From assembly GCF_002119685.1 (NCBI RefSeq), contig NZ_CP021108.1:1674001-1738000 (forward strand): a stretch of 64,000 nucleotides of DNA, in the 5' to 3' direction. The notes beneath the pieces were generated by a model. That model did no database searches and was not told where the DNA came from. It worked only from the letters and a program-made list of their open reading frames with translations. The translations under genes and the position numbers were made by a program. The DNA comes from Bordetella genomosp. 8 (GTDB taxonomy: Bacteria > Pseudomonadota > Gammaproteobacteria > Burkholderiales > Burkholderiaceae_B). Below, in pieces: positions 16,821-26,033 of the stretch; within the stretch, counting starts at the first letter, position 1, and the number at the start of each line of letters is the position of its first letter.

Positions 16821-17536
16821 GAGGCGTGAGCGACACAATTGCATTGAAACTCGACGGGGTGACCAGCGGCTATGGCGCCTCGGTCGTCCTGCGCGACCTG
16901 TCGATGCAAATCGACGCTGGGCAGGCCGTGGCGCTGCTGGGCAAGAACGGCATGGGCAAGAGCACCCTGCTGAAGACCGTCATGGGCTATCTGCCCAAGC
17001 AGGGCGGCAGCGTGGCCCTGGGCGGCGAGGACATTACCCGCCTGCCCCCGCACCGGGTCGCCCGCAAGGGCGTGGCCTACGCCGCCCAGGAACAGGCGAT
17101 CTTCACCGAACTCAGCGTGCGCGACAACCTGCGCCTCGGCCTGGCCCGCGAAGCCGACTTCCCGGCGCGGTTCGCCGCCATCGAGCCGGTTTTCCCCGTG
17201 TTCAAGGACAGGCTACGGCAACCGGCAGGCACGCTGTCGGGCGGCGAGCAGAAAATGCTGCTGGTTGCACGCGCCCTGATGCTTCGTCCGTCCGTTATCC
17301 TTCTGGATGAGATCACGGAAGGATTGCAGCCTTCCGTCATCGAACGCCTGGCGCAGGCCCTGTTGTGGGAACGCCGGGAAAATGGCACCGCGATGCTGCT
17401 GATCGAACAGAACGTCGCCTTCGCCCTGCGCGTCACGGACCGCTTCCTGGTGTTGAAGCAGGGGCGGATAGTCGAACAGGGCGACGCCAGGGCGGACAGC
17501 GCGGCGGAAACGATATTTGCCCATTTGCGCGTGTAG
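16817..17536 (+). CDS. Branched-chain-type ABC transporter ATP-binding protein (LivF/UrtE-like)
   Basis: The 239-residue ATPase carries Walker A GKNGMGKS near residue 42, signature LSGGEQKMLLVARAL, Walker B VILLDEITEGLQPS and the switch region LLIEQNVAFAL. All are typical of LivF. It pairs with the ATPase domain of the preceding fusion protein and overlaps that gene by ATGA. It completes the importer; the AmiC-like sensor gene follows after 27 bases. Confidence 0.93.
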   Translation: MRGVSDTIALKLDGVTSGYGASVVLRDLSMQIDAGQAVALLGKNGMGKSTLLKTVMGYLPKQGGSVALGGEDITRLPPHRVARKGVAYAAQEQAIFTELSVRDNLRLGLAREADFPARFAAIEPVFPVFKDRLRQPAGTLSGGEQKMLLVARALMLRPSVILLDEITEGLQPSVIERLAQALLWERRENGTAMLLIEQNVAFALRVTDRFLVLKQGRIVEQGDARADSAAETIFAHLRV

Positions 17537-17563
17537 CGGCGCGCGACGGACCAGGACGGAGTC

Positions 17564-18706
17564 ATGACGGCAAGCAGGGGATCATCGGCGGATTGGCGCA
17601 TCGGCATACTGTTTTCGCGCACTGGCGTTACCCGCGTGACGGGGTCGGAGCACTTCCTGGGTACCGCGCTGGCGGTGGAGGAAATCAACGCCGCCGGCGG
17701 CGTGCTGGACCGCCAGCTGGCGCCGGTTTGCTACGACCCGGCCAGCGATCCGGCGGAATACCGGCGCCTGGCGACCAAGCTGATGGCCGACGACGACGTC
17801 AACGTCATCTTCGGCTGTTCGACGTCATCCAGCCGCAAGGCGGTCCTGCCGGTAGTGGAGCGCAACAACGGCCTGCTGTGGTACTGCTCGTTCTACGAGG
17901 GCTTCGAATATTCGCCCAACGTGGTGTACACGGGCGCGGTGCTGAACCAGAACGCCATGCAGCTGGCGGCCTATCTGTTGCAGCACAACGGCTCGCGCTT
18001 CTTTCTGGTGGGTTCGGACTACATCTATCCGCGCGAATCCAACCGGGTCATGCGCGACATGGTCGAGCAGCACGGCGGCGAGGTCCTGGACGAGGTCTAT
18101 CTGCCCTTGTCCGCCGGCGCCGCGGAAGTGGCCGAAGTCATCCGCGACATTCGCTCGGCGCAGCCGGAAGTCGTGTTCTCGACGGTGGTGGGGGACTCGG
18201 CGCGCATGCTGTACCGGCAGTACGCCGAAAGCGGCCTCGATCCTCACCGCATGCCCATCGCCAGCCTGTCCATGGCGGAAGAGGAAATCCGCCTGGTGGG
18301 GCCGCCCCTGTGCGCGGGCCACATCACCGCCGCCACCTATTTCAACTCCCTGGACAATGAAAGCAACCGCCGCTTCACCGCCTTGTGGCGTGCCCGCTAT
18401 GGCGACCGGCCGACCAGCACGTGGTCGGAGTCCGCCTACAACCAGGTCCATCTGTTCGCCCGGGCGCTGGAGCGCACCGGCAGCCTCGACCCCGCCAGGC
18501 TGGTTCGCATGGCACACTCGGTGCGTTACGATTCGCCCGAAGGTCTCCTGGCCATCGATTCGGAAAACAATCATTGCCTGCTGACTCCGCGTATCGGAGT
18601 CTGCCGCGAGGACGGCCAGTTCGATGTGGTGTGGCAGGGGGCGGAGCCGGTCAGGCCGGATCCCTATCTGTCCACTTTCGGCCTCGCGGAATTCTGGCTG
18701 AAGTAA
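17564..18706 (+). CDS. amiC: AmiC-like amide-sensing negative regulator
   Basis: The 380-residue protein has the same type I periplasmic-binding fold as the transporter receptor upstream but no signal peptide, so it should stay in the cytoplasm. It matches the AmiC family: RIGILFSRTGVTRVTGSEHF near the start, NVIFGCSTSSSRKAVLP and LWYCSFYEGFEYSPNVVYTG. AmiC is known to hold AmiR inactive and release it when amide binds. The amiR-like gene follows after 4 bases, as in Pseudomonas. The specific ligand cannot be read. Confidence 0.92.
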   Translation: MTASRGSSADWRIGILFSRTGVTRVTGSEHFLGTALAVEEINAAGGVLDRQLAPVCYDPASDPAEYRRLATKLMADDDVNVIFGCSTSSSRKAVLPVVERNNGLLWYCSFYEGFEYSPNVVYTGAVLNQNAMQLAAYLLQHNGSRFFLVGSDYIYPRESNRVMRDMVEQHGGEVLDEVYLPLSAGAAEVAEVIRDIRSAQPEVVFSTVVGDSARMLYRQYAESGLDPHRMPIASLSMAEEEIRLVGPPLCAGHITAATYFNSLDNESNRRFTALWRARYGDRPTSTWSESAYNQVHLFARALERTGSLDPARLVRMAHSVRYDSPEGLLAIDSENNHCLLTPRIGVCREDGQFDVVWQGAEPVRPDPYLSTFGLAEFWLK

Positions 18707-18710
18707 CGCC

Positions 18711-19322
18711 ATGAGCAGCATACGCCGCCTCTACGAAGATCTGCGCAGCATCAGCGTCGCGGTGGTCCATCCGCCGGGCGAAGACCGCGACCTGCTGATC
18801 GAGCAGCTCAAGCGCATCGGCTGCCGCCTGCAGGTGCTCTGGCCGTATTGCCAGGAGCCGCCGCGCGGTGCCGACGTGGTGTTCTTCCACTTGTCGCAGG
18901 ACATGCCCAGCGGCGGCATGTGGTGCGCCAGCGCGACCGACGCGACCCTGATCGCGCTGTCCGACTATGAAAGCCCGACGACGCTCAAGCTGCTGCTGGA
19001 CAGCAGCGCCCATGGCGTCCTCACCAAGCCTTTCCGCTCGTCCGGCGTGTTGAGCACACTGGTGCTGGCACGATCGGCGCAGGGTTTCCAGCAGCGCCAG
19101 CAGGCCAAGATCCAGAAACTGGAAGCCACCATCAAGTCGCGGCGCCAGATCGACAAGGCGATCAAGGTGCTGGTCGATCATCAAGGCATGGATGAGGTGA
19201 AGGCCTACGAACACATGCGGGCGCGCGCGACCAGCCTGAGGGTGACCGTGGCGGAAGTCGCGGCCATGGTCATCGATGCGCAGGAAGTCATGGAAAAGCT
19301 GGGGTTGGGGCGCCCGGGATAG
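18711..19322 (+). CDS. amiR: AmiR-like ANTAR-domain transcription antiterminator
   Basis: This 203-residue protein has an N-terminal pseudo-receiver domain (about residues 10-125), a coiled-coil stretch (QQRQQAKIQKLEATIKSRRQ) and a C-terminal three-helix ANTAR domain. The ANTAR part spans IDKAIKVLVDHQGMDEVKAY and TSLRVTVAEVAAMVIDAQE (about 145-195). ANTAR domains bind RNA hairpins and prevent terminator folding. The obvious target is the leader before the amidohydrolase gene at 11976. It is the last gene of the operon; about 180 bases without a clear gene separate it from the PAS kinase. Confidence 0.93.
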   Translation: MSSIRRLYEDLRSISVAVVHPPGEDRDLLIEQLKRIGCRLQVLWPYCQEPPRGADVVFFHLSQDMPSGGMWCASATDATLIALSDYESPTTLKLLLDSSAHGVLTKPFRSSGVLSTLVLARSAQGFQQRQQAKIQKLEATIKSRRQIDKAIKVLVDHQGMDEVKAYEHMRARATSLRVTVAEVAAMVIDAQEVMEKLGLGRPG

Positions 19323-19501
19323 CGGCGGCGCACGCTGTTACCCCATTTCGCGGCAAACTATGCTGCCCGCGGTGAACGGCGCGGGCGGAATCCCGCGCGT
19401 CGCGCGTCTCGCCCATAAGAACACATCCGGCGGGACGGCGCGGTTGAGCAGGCAGGGCAGGTAACTTGCTGGTATCCGTCGTGGATGCGCAAGGAGGCGT
19501 G

Positions 19502-21859
19502 ATGAGCCAAGTAGACAGGGAGCGGCGCGAAGCCACGGACCGCGTTGCCCGTGCCTTGCTGGAAAGCGCGACGGACTTCGCCATTTTCACGGTCGATCTG
19601 GCGCTGGTCGTCACCAGCTGGAACGCGGGCGCCCGCCATTTGTTCGGCTGGGAAGAGGAAGAAGCCCTGGGCGCCGATTCGTCGATGATCTTCACGCCGG
19701 AGTCGCGCGATCGCGGCGACCACCTGACGGAAGCGGAGACGGCTCGCGTGCACGGCCGCGCCGAGGACGAGCGATGGCACCTGCGCAAGGATGGCTCGAT
19801 GCTGTGGGCGTCGGGACTGATGCAGCCCTTCCTGGACGACATCACCGGTGAACACATCGGCTACCTGAAGATCGTGCGCGACCGCACGGAACAGCACCTG
19901 GCGGAGAACCGCGCCAAGGCCGTCGACGCACGTTTCCGCGCCCTGGTGGAAAGCTCGCCGCAGATGACGTTCTTCACCGACGCCAAGGGGCGCGTGATCT
20001 ACACCAGCCCGTACTGGGCCCGTTACACCGGTTGGGACCAGCAGGACGGGCAGCGCGGCGACTGGACCGAATCCCTCCATCCCGAAGACCGCCTGCCGCT
20101 GCAGCAGGCCTGGCGCGCCGCCATGGCGAACGGCACGGGCTGCGAGATGGAGATCCGCTTCAGGTGCGCGGCCGACGAGAGCTGGCGCTGGTTCATGGCG
20201 CGCGCCGCGCCCATCGAAGAGGATGGCCGGGTCAGCGGCTGGCTCATCATCGCCTTCGACATCGACCTGGTGGTGGCATCGCGCAACGATTTGCGTCGCA
20301 GCCAGAAGCTGTTGCTGAGCGAGGTGGCGCGCGGCAAGGCAGAGCGCGACCGCACCTGGCAGCTCGCCAACGACCTGATGGTGGTGACGGATTTCGATGG
20401 CTACGTGCTCGACGCCAACCCGGCGTGGACCGCGCGGCTGGGGTGGCAGCATGAAGAACTGCTCGGCAACGACATCCTGGGACTGGTCCACCCCGACTAC
20501 AGTTCGCTGGCGCAGAACCAGCTCGATCGCCTGCGGCGGGGCCACGCCGCGTCGCGTTTCGTGTGCGAATGCCGGCATCGGGACGGCAGCTACCGCACGC
20601 TGTCTTGGACCGCCGTCCCCGGCGACGGCCTGGTGCATGCCGTGGCCCAGGACGTCACCGCGGAAAACGAAGCCACCGCCGAGCTGGGACTGGCGCAGGA
20701 AGCGCTGCGCCAGTCGCAGAAAATGGAAGCGGTGGGACAGCTGACCGGCGGCATCGCGCACGACTTCAACAATCTGCTGACCGGCATCATGGGTGCGCTG
20801 CAGCTCATGCAGAAGCGCCTGGAGCGCGGCCAACCCATGGACATGCTGCGCTACACCGACATGGCGATGGAGTCGGCCAAGCGCGCGGCGGCGCTGACGC
20901 ACCGGCTGCTGGCGTTCTCGCGGCGCCAGCCATTGGCGCCCAAGCCCACCCAGCCGAACCGGCTGGTGGGCAACCTGACGGAACTGTTCGAGCGCACGCT
21001 GGGCGAAAGAATCGCCCTGGAGGTCGATCTGCAGGCGGATCTCTGGAATGTGCTGTGCGATGCCCACCAGCTGGAGAACGCCATCCTGAACCTGGTAATC
21101 AATGCGCGCGACGCCATGCCCGACGGCGGCACGCTGACCATCACCACGCGCAATGTGGATCTGGACAATATCGCGGTGGCGCGCGCCGTCATCCTGACCG
21201 CGGGCGAGTACGTCTGTATCTCCGTGGCGGACACCGGCCTGGGCATGCCGGCCGAAGTCGCCGCCAAGGCCTTCGAGCCTTTCTTCAGTACCAAGCCGCA
21301 GGGCGAAGGGACGGGGCTGGGGCTGTCCATGGTCTATGGCTTCGTGCGGCAGTCCGGCGGCCATACGGACCTGGACAGCCGGCCCGGCGAGGGAACCGCC
21401 ATCCGCATGTATCTGCCCCGTTACGCCGGGCCGCTCGTCGAGGAATCCGCCGCCGGCACGTTGCAGGACGGTCCAGCGCCGCGGCCGCCGCCACGGCATC
21501 CCCTGGTGCTCGTGGTGGAGGACGACCCGCGCGTGCGCAATCTGCTGGTCGAGGTCCTGCAGGACCAGCAGTGCCGTGTCGTGGAAGCGGCGGATGGACT
21601 GTCGGGCCTGCGCATCCTGCAGGAAACGCCGAGCATCCAGCTGGTGCTCAGCGACATCGGCCTGCCGGGCATGGACGGCAGGCTCATGGTCGAGAAAGCA
21701 CGCGCTTCGAATCCCGGGCTGAAGGTGATCCTGATGACCGGTTATGCGCAAAGCCTGGCCTTGACCGAAGGCCTGCGCGAGCCGGGCATCGAGCTGGTCA
21801 CCAAGCCCTTCGGCATCGACGAAATCACGCGGCGCATCTGCGCCATCCTGGGCAGTTGA
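19502..21859 (+). CDS. Hybrid PAS-domain sensor histidine kinase with C-terminal receiver
   Basis: The 785-residue protein has no clear transmembrane segment. It has three PAS domains (around residues 15-135, 140-260 and 280-400), a HisKA domain with phospho-acceptor H420 in GGIAHDFNNLL, a HATPase_c domain (NLVINARDAMPDGG; GEGTGLGLSMVYGF) and a receiver with D718 in LSDIGLPGMDG and TKPFG at its end. The start is the ATG 5 bases after AAGGAGG (19491-19497); a TTG at 19466 is less likely. The H-D-F-N-N-L-L box is typical of soluble PAS hybrid kinases. No separate response regulator lies nearby, so its output partner is unknown. Confidence 0.92.
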   Translation: MSQVDRERREATDRVARALLESATDFAIFTVDLALVVTSWNAGARHLFGWEEEEALGADSSMIFTPESRDRGDHLTEAETARVHGRAEDERWHLRKDGSMLWASGLMQPFLDDITGEHIGYLKIVRDRTEQHLAENRAKAVDARFRALVESSPQMTFFTDAKGRVIYTSPYWARYTGWDQQDGQRGDWTESLHPEDRLPLQQAWRAAMANGTGCEMEIRFRCAADESWRWFMARAAPIEEDGRVSGWLIIAFDIDLVVASRNDLRRSQKLLLSEVARGKAERDRTWQLANDLMVVTDFDGYVLDANPAWTARLGWQHEELLGNDILGLVHPDYSSLAQNQLDRLRRGHAASRFVCECRHRDGSYRTLSWTAVPGDGLVHAVAQDVTAENEATAELGLAQEALRQSQKMEAVGQLTGGIAHDFNNLLTGIMGALQLMQKRLERGQPMDMLRYTDMAMESAKRAAALTHRLLAFSRRQPLAPKPTQPNRLVGNLTELFERTLGERIALEVDLQADLWNVLCDAHQLENAILNLVINARDAMPDGGTLTITTRNVDLDNIAVARAVILTAGEYVCISVADTGLGMPAEVAAKAFEPFFSTKPQGEGTGLGLSMVYGFVRQSGGHTDLDSRPGEGTAIRMYLPRYAGPLVEESAAGTLQDGPAPRPPPRHPLVLVVEDDPRVRNLLVEVLQDQQCRVVEAADGLSGLRILQETPSIQLVLSDIGLPGMDGRLMVEKARASNPGLKVILMTGYAQSLALTEGLREPGIELVTKPFGIDEITRRICAILGS

Positions 21860-21971
21860 GATAAAGAATCTCTTTGCTCGAATCGCACAATTATTCGCTT
21901 TCGCTTTCCGACGGCGTCCGTCCACAATACGTCCCACCGGAGGCCTGCCTCCGTACCGTGGACGAGACGGC

Positions 21972-22685
21972 ATGGACATGTTGCAAGCAAGGATATGGCG
22001 CAGCGCCGGCGCGGGCGCTTTCGTGACCTACCGCGTGCCGCGCCACACCAGCCAGACCGTGCTGGATGTGGTGACCTATATCCAGCGCGAACTGCAGCCC
22101 GACCTGGGCTACCGCTATGCCTGCCGCGTGGGCATGTGCGGCTCCTGCGCGATGACCGTCAACGGCAAGGCCCGCTGGACCTGCCGCACCCATGTGTCCA
22201 AGGTGGCGCCGGACGGGCTGCTGGAAATCGCGCCGCTGTCGAACCTGCCGGTGATCAAGGACCTGGTGACCGACATGAGCGGTTTCTTCGACAAGTGGAG
22301 CCAGGCCAAGGGCAGCTTCGCCGGGTCGCTGTCGCGCCATGACGACTTCGCGCGCGTGCCGCCCGCCTCGCCCCGGCGCCAGGCGGTGGATGCCGGCATC
22401 GAATGCATCGGTTGCGGCGTGTGCTACGCGTCCTGCGATGTGGTGACGTGGCGGCCCGAATATCTGGGGCCGGCCGCATTGAATCGCGCCTGGACCCTGA
22501 TGAACGACGAGCGCGATGTGGAAGGGCCGCAGCGCCTGCGCGCCGTGGCGGGCGACGCCGGCTGCCATTCCTGCCATACGCAGGGCAGCTGTACGGAGCG
22601 CTGCCCCAAGGCGCTGGCGCCGACCGCCGGCATCGCGGGCCTGAAACGGCTGGCCGCCAAGGCGGCGATCAAGGGCGAGTTGTGA
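21972..22685 (+). CDS. Succinate dehydrogenase/fumarate reductase-type iron-sulfur subunit
   Basis: The 237-residue protein has the SdhB/FrdB layout. A plant-type 2Fe-2S domain has ligands C51, C56, C59 and C71 in CRVGMCGSC...C. A C-terminal domain has two Cys clusters (CIGCGVCYASC and CHSCHTQGSCTERCP) for the 4Fe-4S and 3Fe-4S centres. It should carry electrons from the flavoprotein (encoded at 26030) to the membrane quinone site. It heads the operon; an inverted repeat CGGAGGC/GCCTCCG lies at 21938-21953 upstream. Unusually, the flavoprotein gene is last, separated by four unrelated genes. Confidence 0.92.
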   Translation: MDMLQARIWRSAGAGAFVTYRVPRHTSQTVLDVVTYIQRELQPDLGYRYACRVGMCGSCAMTVNGKARWTCRTHVSKVAPDGLLEIAPLSNLPVIKDLVTDMSGFFDKWSQAKGSFAGSLSRHDDFARVPPASPRRQAVDAGIECIGCGVCYASCDVVTWRPEYLGPAALNRAWTLMNDERDVEGPQRLRAVAGDAGCHSCHTQGSCTERCPKALAPTAGIAGLKRLAAKAAIKGEL

Positions 22686-23032
22686 TGGCCGGCATGAACC
22701 TGCGCACGCAGGCCGGGCTCTGGTATCTGCAGCGCATCAGCGCGATGGCCCTGGCGCTGTTCGTCGCGGTCCATATCGCGATCATCGTGTATGCCGTGCA
22801 AGGTGGGCTGAGCGGTGCCGAGATCCTGGCGCGCACGCGCGGCAGCATCGGGTTCGCCGCGTTCTATGGCCTGTTCGTGCTGGCCTGCGCGGTGCACGTG
22901 CCGATCGGCCTGCTGCGTATCGCGGAGGAATGGCTGCGCTGGCGCGGGCGTTCGGCCGTGGTGGCCGCGCTCGCCTTCGCCGTGCTGCTCGCCGTCATGG
23001 GCCTGCGGGCCGTGTACGGGGTGGTGGCGTGA
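22685..23032 (+). CDS. Succinate dehydrogenase-like cytochrome b556/membrane anchor subunit 1
   Basis: This 115-residue membrane protein has three predicted helices (about residues 17-39, 57-79, 92-113) with histidines in VAVHIAIIV and CAVHVPIGLL suited to haem b binding. It matches the short SdhC/FrdC-like anchors. The ATG overlaps the stop of the Fe-S subunit gene by one base and its own stop overlaps the next start. It should anchor the dehydrogenase and help form the quinone site. Confidence 0.82.
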   Translation: MAGMNLRTQAGLWYLQRISAMALALFVAVHIAIIVYAVQGGLSGAEILARTRGSIGFAAFYGLFVLACAVHVPIGLLRIAEEWLRWRGRSAVVAALAFAVLLAVMGLRAVYGVVA

Positions 23033-23385
23033 TGCGTCGCAATGACTTCCGCGCGCGCAATCACCCTGCGTACTGGGCGTTCCTGGTGCATCGGCTTTCC
23101 GGCCTGGCGCTGGCCCTGTTCCTGCCCGTGCATTTCTGGGCATTGGGCCAGGCCATCGCCGGAGAGCAGGCCTTGGACGGCTTCCTGCACCTTGCCGATC
23201 GTCCGCTGTTCAAGTTTGCCGAATGGGGACTGGTGGTGCTGCTGTCGCTGCACCTGATGGGCGGCCTGCGCCTGCTCGTCATCGAATTCGCCCCGTGGAC
23301 CCACCTGCGCAAGGACTGGCTGGCGGTGGGCCTGGGCGTGGGCGCCTGTACGGGCCTGGCGTTTCTGCTGGCGCTGTTGCGGTAA
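23032..23385 (+). CDS. Succinate dehydrogenase-like membrane anchor subunit 2
   Basis: The 117-residue protein has the SdhC/D pattern HRLSGLALALFLPVHFWAL (His near residues 20 and 34) and a second helix with LSLHLMGGLRLLVIE, plus a third C-terminal helix. The sequence HRLSG...H is the classical SdhC signature for the quinone site and haem ligand. Together with the preceding small protein it makes a two-subunit anchor. The Bug receptor gene follows after 67 bases. Confidence 0.85.
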   Translation: MRRNDFRARNHPAYWAFLVHRLSGLALALFLPVHFWALGQAIAGEQALDGFLHLADRPLFKFAEWGLVVLLSLHLMGGLRLLVIEFAPWTHLRKDWLAVGLGVGACTGLAFLLALLR

Positions 23386-23452
23386 GGGCGGCGCTTGTCG
23401 CGGTACGAGCCTCGCCCCGATGCGAGGCCGCATAACCAAGGAGACAAGCATC

Positions 23453-24478
23453 ATGCACGACTACCTGTACGAGTTGTCCCTGCGCGCCCGCCAAGCTGGA
23501 CGCAGGCGCTGGCTGCATACCTGTATCCTGGCCTTCGCCACCACGGCGCTGGCGATCTCGGGCGGCGCTCATGCCGATGCGCCCTGGCCCGACAAGCCGG
23601 TGCGCATCATCGTTCCTTTCACCGCGGGTGGCACCACGGACGTGGTCGCCCGTGTGCTGGGCGCGGAGCTGGGCCAGCTGTGGCACCAGTCGGTGGTCAT
23701 CGACAACCGGCCCGGCGCGGGCGGCGCCATCGGCGCCACGCTGACGGCCAAGGCACCGCCCGACGGCTACACCCTGCTGATGGCGTCCGGCAGCATGTTC
23801 ACCGTCAATCCCTATCTGTACCGCAACCTCCCATACACCCTGAAGGATTTCGACTACATCACCAACGTGGCCAGCGGTCCCATGCTCGTGCTGGTGAACA
23901 ACGCGCTGCCCGCCCATGACCTGAAGGCGCTGATCGCGCTGGCCAAGGCGCAGCCGAAGAAGCTGAACTTCGGCTCGGCGGGCAACGGCAGCCAGGTGCA
24001 TATGGCCGGCGAGGCCTTGGCCGACGCCGCCGGCATCCAGATCACGCATGTGCCGTACAAGGGCGAGGCACTGGCCTACAACGACCTGCTTGCCGGCCAG
24101 GTGCAACTGGTGGTCGGCAATATCGCCGCGGCCTCCGTATTCGCCAAGAGCGGCAAGGCCCGCGCGCTGGCGGTCACGGGGCCCGTGCGCTCGCCGATGA
24201 TGCCGGACGTGCCGACCGCGAAGGAAGCCGGCCTGCCGGACTACGAGACGACGGGCTGGTTCGCCCTGGTCACCGCGGTGGGGACGCCCAAGGACGTCGT
24301 CGACAAGATCCAGCGCGATACCGCCATGGTGCTGCGCAACCCGGCCGTGCGCGAGAAGCTGGCCGGGCAGGGCATGACGCCGGTGGGCAATACGCCGGCC
24401 GAGCTCGTCAAGAGCATCCAGGACGAATCCGGGAAGTGGAAGGCCATCGTCGCCCGCCGCAATCTTTCCATTGAATGA
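23453..24478 (+). CDS. Bug/TctC-family periplasmic tricarboxylate-type receptor
   Basis: The 341-residue protein has a long basic N-region and signal peptide (cleavage probably at AHA, residues 39-41). Then follow the Bug-family landmarks WPDKPVRIIVPFTAGGTTDVVAR, ...PPDGYTLLM... and the VPTAKEAGLPDYE segment. Bug proteins bind organic acids in the periplasm; many have no transporter of their own and some act as sensors. Its place between the dehydrogenase and fumarase genes suggests that it binds the dicarboxylate handled by this operon. The start at 23453 follows AAGGAGA. Confidence 0.92.
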   Translation: MHDYLYELSLRARQAGRRRWLHTCILAFATTALAISGGAHADAPWPDKPVRIIVPFTAGGTTDVVARVLGAELGQLWHQSVVIDNRPGAGGAIGATLTAKAPPDGYTLLMASGSMFTVNPYLYRNLPYTLKDFDYITNVASGPMLVLVNNALPAHDLKALIALAKAQPKKLNFGSAGNGSQVHMAGEALADAAGIQITHVPYKGEALAYNDLLAGQVQLVVGNIAAASVFAKSGKARALAVTGPVRSPMMPDVPTAKEAGLPDYETTGWFALVTAVGTPKDVVDKIQRDTAMVLRNPAVREKLAGQGMTPVGNTPAELVKSIQDESGKWKAIVARRNLSIE

Positions 24479-24540
24479 ACGCCGCGCTCGGTCGCGGCGG
24501 CCGGTGCGGCCGCGACGACGCGTGCGATGGGAGCAGCAGC

Positions 24541-25416
24541 ATGAATCCAGATCTCGCGGCGGTGGAAGAAGCCGCCAAGGACCTTTACATCCGCGCATTG
24601 AAAATCCTGCCGCCGGACGTCAAGGCCGGCATAGACAGGCTGGCCGCCGATGAAACGCATGAAGTCGCGCGCGGCGTGCTGCAGACGATGCGCACGAATA
24701 TCCGCGTCGCCGAGGACAACGAGAACCTGCTGTGCCAGGACACCGGCATACCCATCTACAACGTCGCCATCGGCCGCAATGTCCACGTCGACGGCCACGC
24801 GTTGAAGCAGGCCATCCGTCGTGGCTGCGAGCGGGCCACCCGCGAGCATCCGCTGCGATCGTCGGTCGTGCATCCGCTGACGCGCAGCAACAACCACACC
24901 TCCTGCGGTTTCGAGGTGCCCGTCATCCATATCGATTTCGACGATGCGCCGGACCGCCTGTCCATCGAGATGATACCCAAGGGCAGCGGCTCGGAGAACA
25001 ACTCCTTCCTGAAGATGGCGGTCCCGGCGGAAGGCATCGACGCCATCAAGACCTTCGTGGTCGATTGCGTCATCGCGGCGGGCGGCAAGACCTGTCCGCC
25101 CACCATCGTCGGCGTGGGCGTGGGCGGTACCTCGGATCTGTGCGTGGCGCTGGCCAAGCGGGCGGCCACGCGGCCATTGGGGACGCAATGCGCCGATCCC
25201 GAGGGCGCGCGGCTGGAGCAGGTGCTGTCCGCCGCGGTCAACCAGTTGGGCGTCGGGCCGCAAGGCCTGGGCGGCGATGGCACCGCGTTCGCCGTGCACA
25301 TCGAGCTGGCCCATACCCACATCACCATGAACCCGGTGGCGGTGAACATGCAATGCCACTCGGCGCGGCGGGCCCGCGCCGTCATCACGCCGCAAGGCAT
25401 CGATTACGGATTCTGA
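24541..25416 (+). CDS. Class I fumarase / tartrate dehydratase, alpha (N-terminal) subunit
   Basis: The 291-residue protein matches the TtdA-type N-terminal half of iron-sulfur fumarases. Landmarks are ENLLCQDTGIPIYNV (first cluster Cys), RSNNHTSCGFEVPV, PKGSGSENNSFLKM and GVGVGGTSDLCVALAK. It needs the beta subunit encoded 2 bases downstream. Two-subunit members hydrate fumarate, mesaconate or dehydrate tartrate; the exact substrate is open. The start is the ATG after GAGCAGC; an upstream in-frame ATG at 24475 overlaps the Bug gene. Confidence 0.92.
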   Translation: MNPDLAAVEEAAKDLYIRALKILPPDVKAGIDRLAADETHEVARGVLQTMRTNIRVAEDNENLLCQDTGIPIYNVAIGRNVHVDGHALKQAIRRGCERATREHPLRSSVVHPLTRSNNHTSCGFEVPVIHIDFDDAPDRLSIEMIPKGSGSENNSFLKMAVPAEGIDAIKTFVVDCVIAAGGKTCPPTIVGVGVGGTSDLCVALAKRAATRPLGTQCADPEGARLEQVLSAAVNQLGVGPQGLGGDGTAFAVHIELAHTHITMNPVAVNMQCHSARRARAVITPQGIDYGF

Positions 25417-25418
25417 CC

Positions 25419-26033
25419 ATGGCGCACCACGAACTGATCATGCCGGTGACCGAGGCGCAGGCGCGGCAGCTGCGCGTCAACGATACCGTCACCTTGCAAC
25501 GTACGCTCTACGGTATCCGCGACGCCACGCAGATCCATATGTTCGACAAGAGCCGCAGGACGCGCATGGACCTGGCCGGCCATGCGGTCATCCATACGGC
25601 GCCCAATGTCCGCAAGGTGCCGCCCAGCGACGCGCACCCGGCGGGCTATGAGCCTGTCTGCATCGGCACGACCACGTCCGACCGCATGGAGCGCTTCACC
25701 CGGCCCCTGATGCAGCAATACGGCGTAAGGCTGGTCATCGGCAAGGGCGGCCTGAGGCAAGGCTCGCAGGATGCCTTCCGCGAACTGGGCGGCGCCTATC
25801 TGGCCATCATCGGCGGCACGGCGGCGCTGGAAACCACCTGGATCGAGCAGATCGAGGACGTCGACCTCGACGACCTGAATCCCGAATCGCTATGGCGCTT
25901 CCGTATCCGCGACTTCGGCCCCCTGCTGGTCGCGATGGACAGCCACGGCGGCAGCCTGTACGACGCCGTCAGGCAGGACACCGAGGCGCGCCGCGCCGCC
26001 GTGCTGGCCGGCCTGGGAGTCAGCGCGTCATGA
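25419..26033 (+). CDS. Class I fumarase / tartrate dehydratase, beta (C-terminal) subunit
   Basis: The 204-residue protein matches the TtdB-type swivel subunit: VTLQRTLYGIRDATQ, GTTTSDRMERF, VIGKGGLRQGSQDAF and GGTAALETTWIEQIE. The KGG loop region contributes to the active site in single-chain fumarases. It overlaps the flavoprotein gene that follows (ATGA), which couples hydration and dehydrogenation steps in one transcript. Confidence 0.92.
   Translation: MAHHELIMPVTEAQARQLRVNDTVTLQRTLYGIRDATQIHMFDKSRRTRMDLAGHAVIHTAPNVRKVPPSDAHPAGYEPVCIGTTTSDRMERFTRPLMQQYGVRLVIGKGGLRQGSQDAFRELGGAYLAIIGGTAALETTWIEQIEDVDLDDLNPESLWRFRIRDFGPLLVAMDSHGGSLYDAVRQDTEARRAAVLAGLGVSAS

Noticed and set aside
19358..21979. 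Very long open frame antisense to the PAS kinase (about 873 codons)
   Set aside because: Shadow of a well-defined kinase; no recognisable domain.
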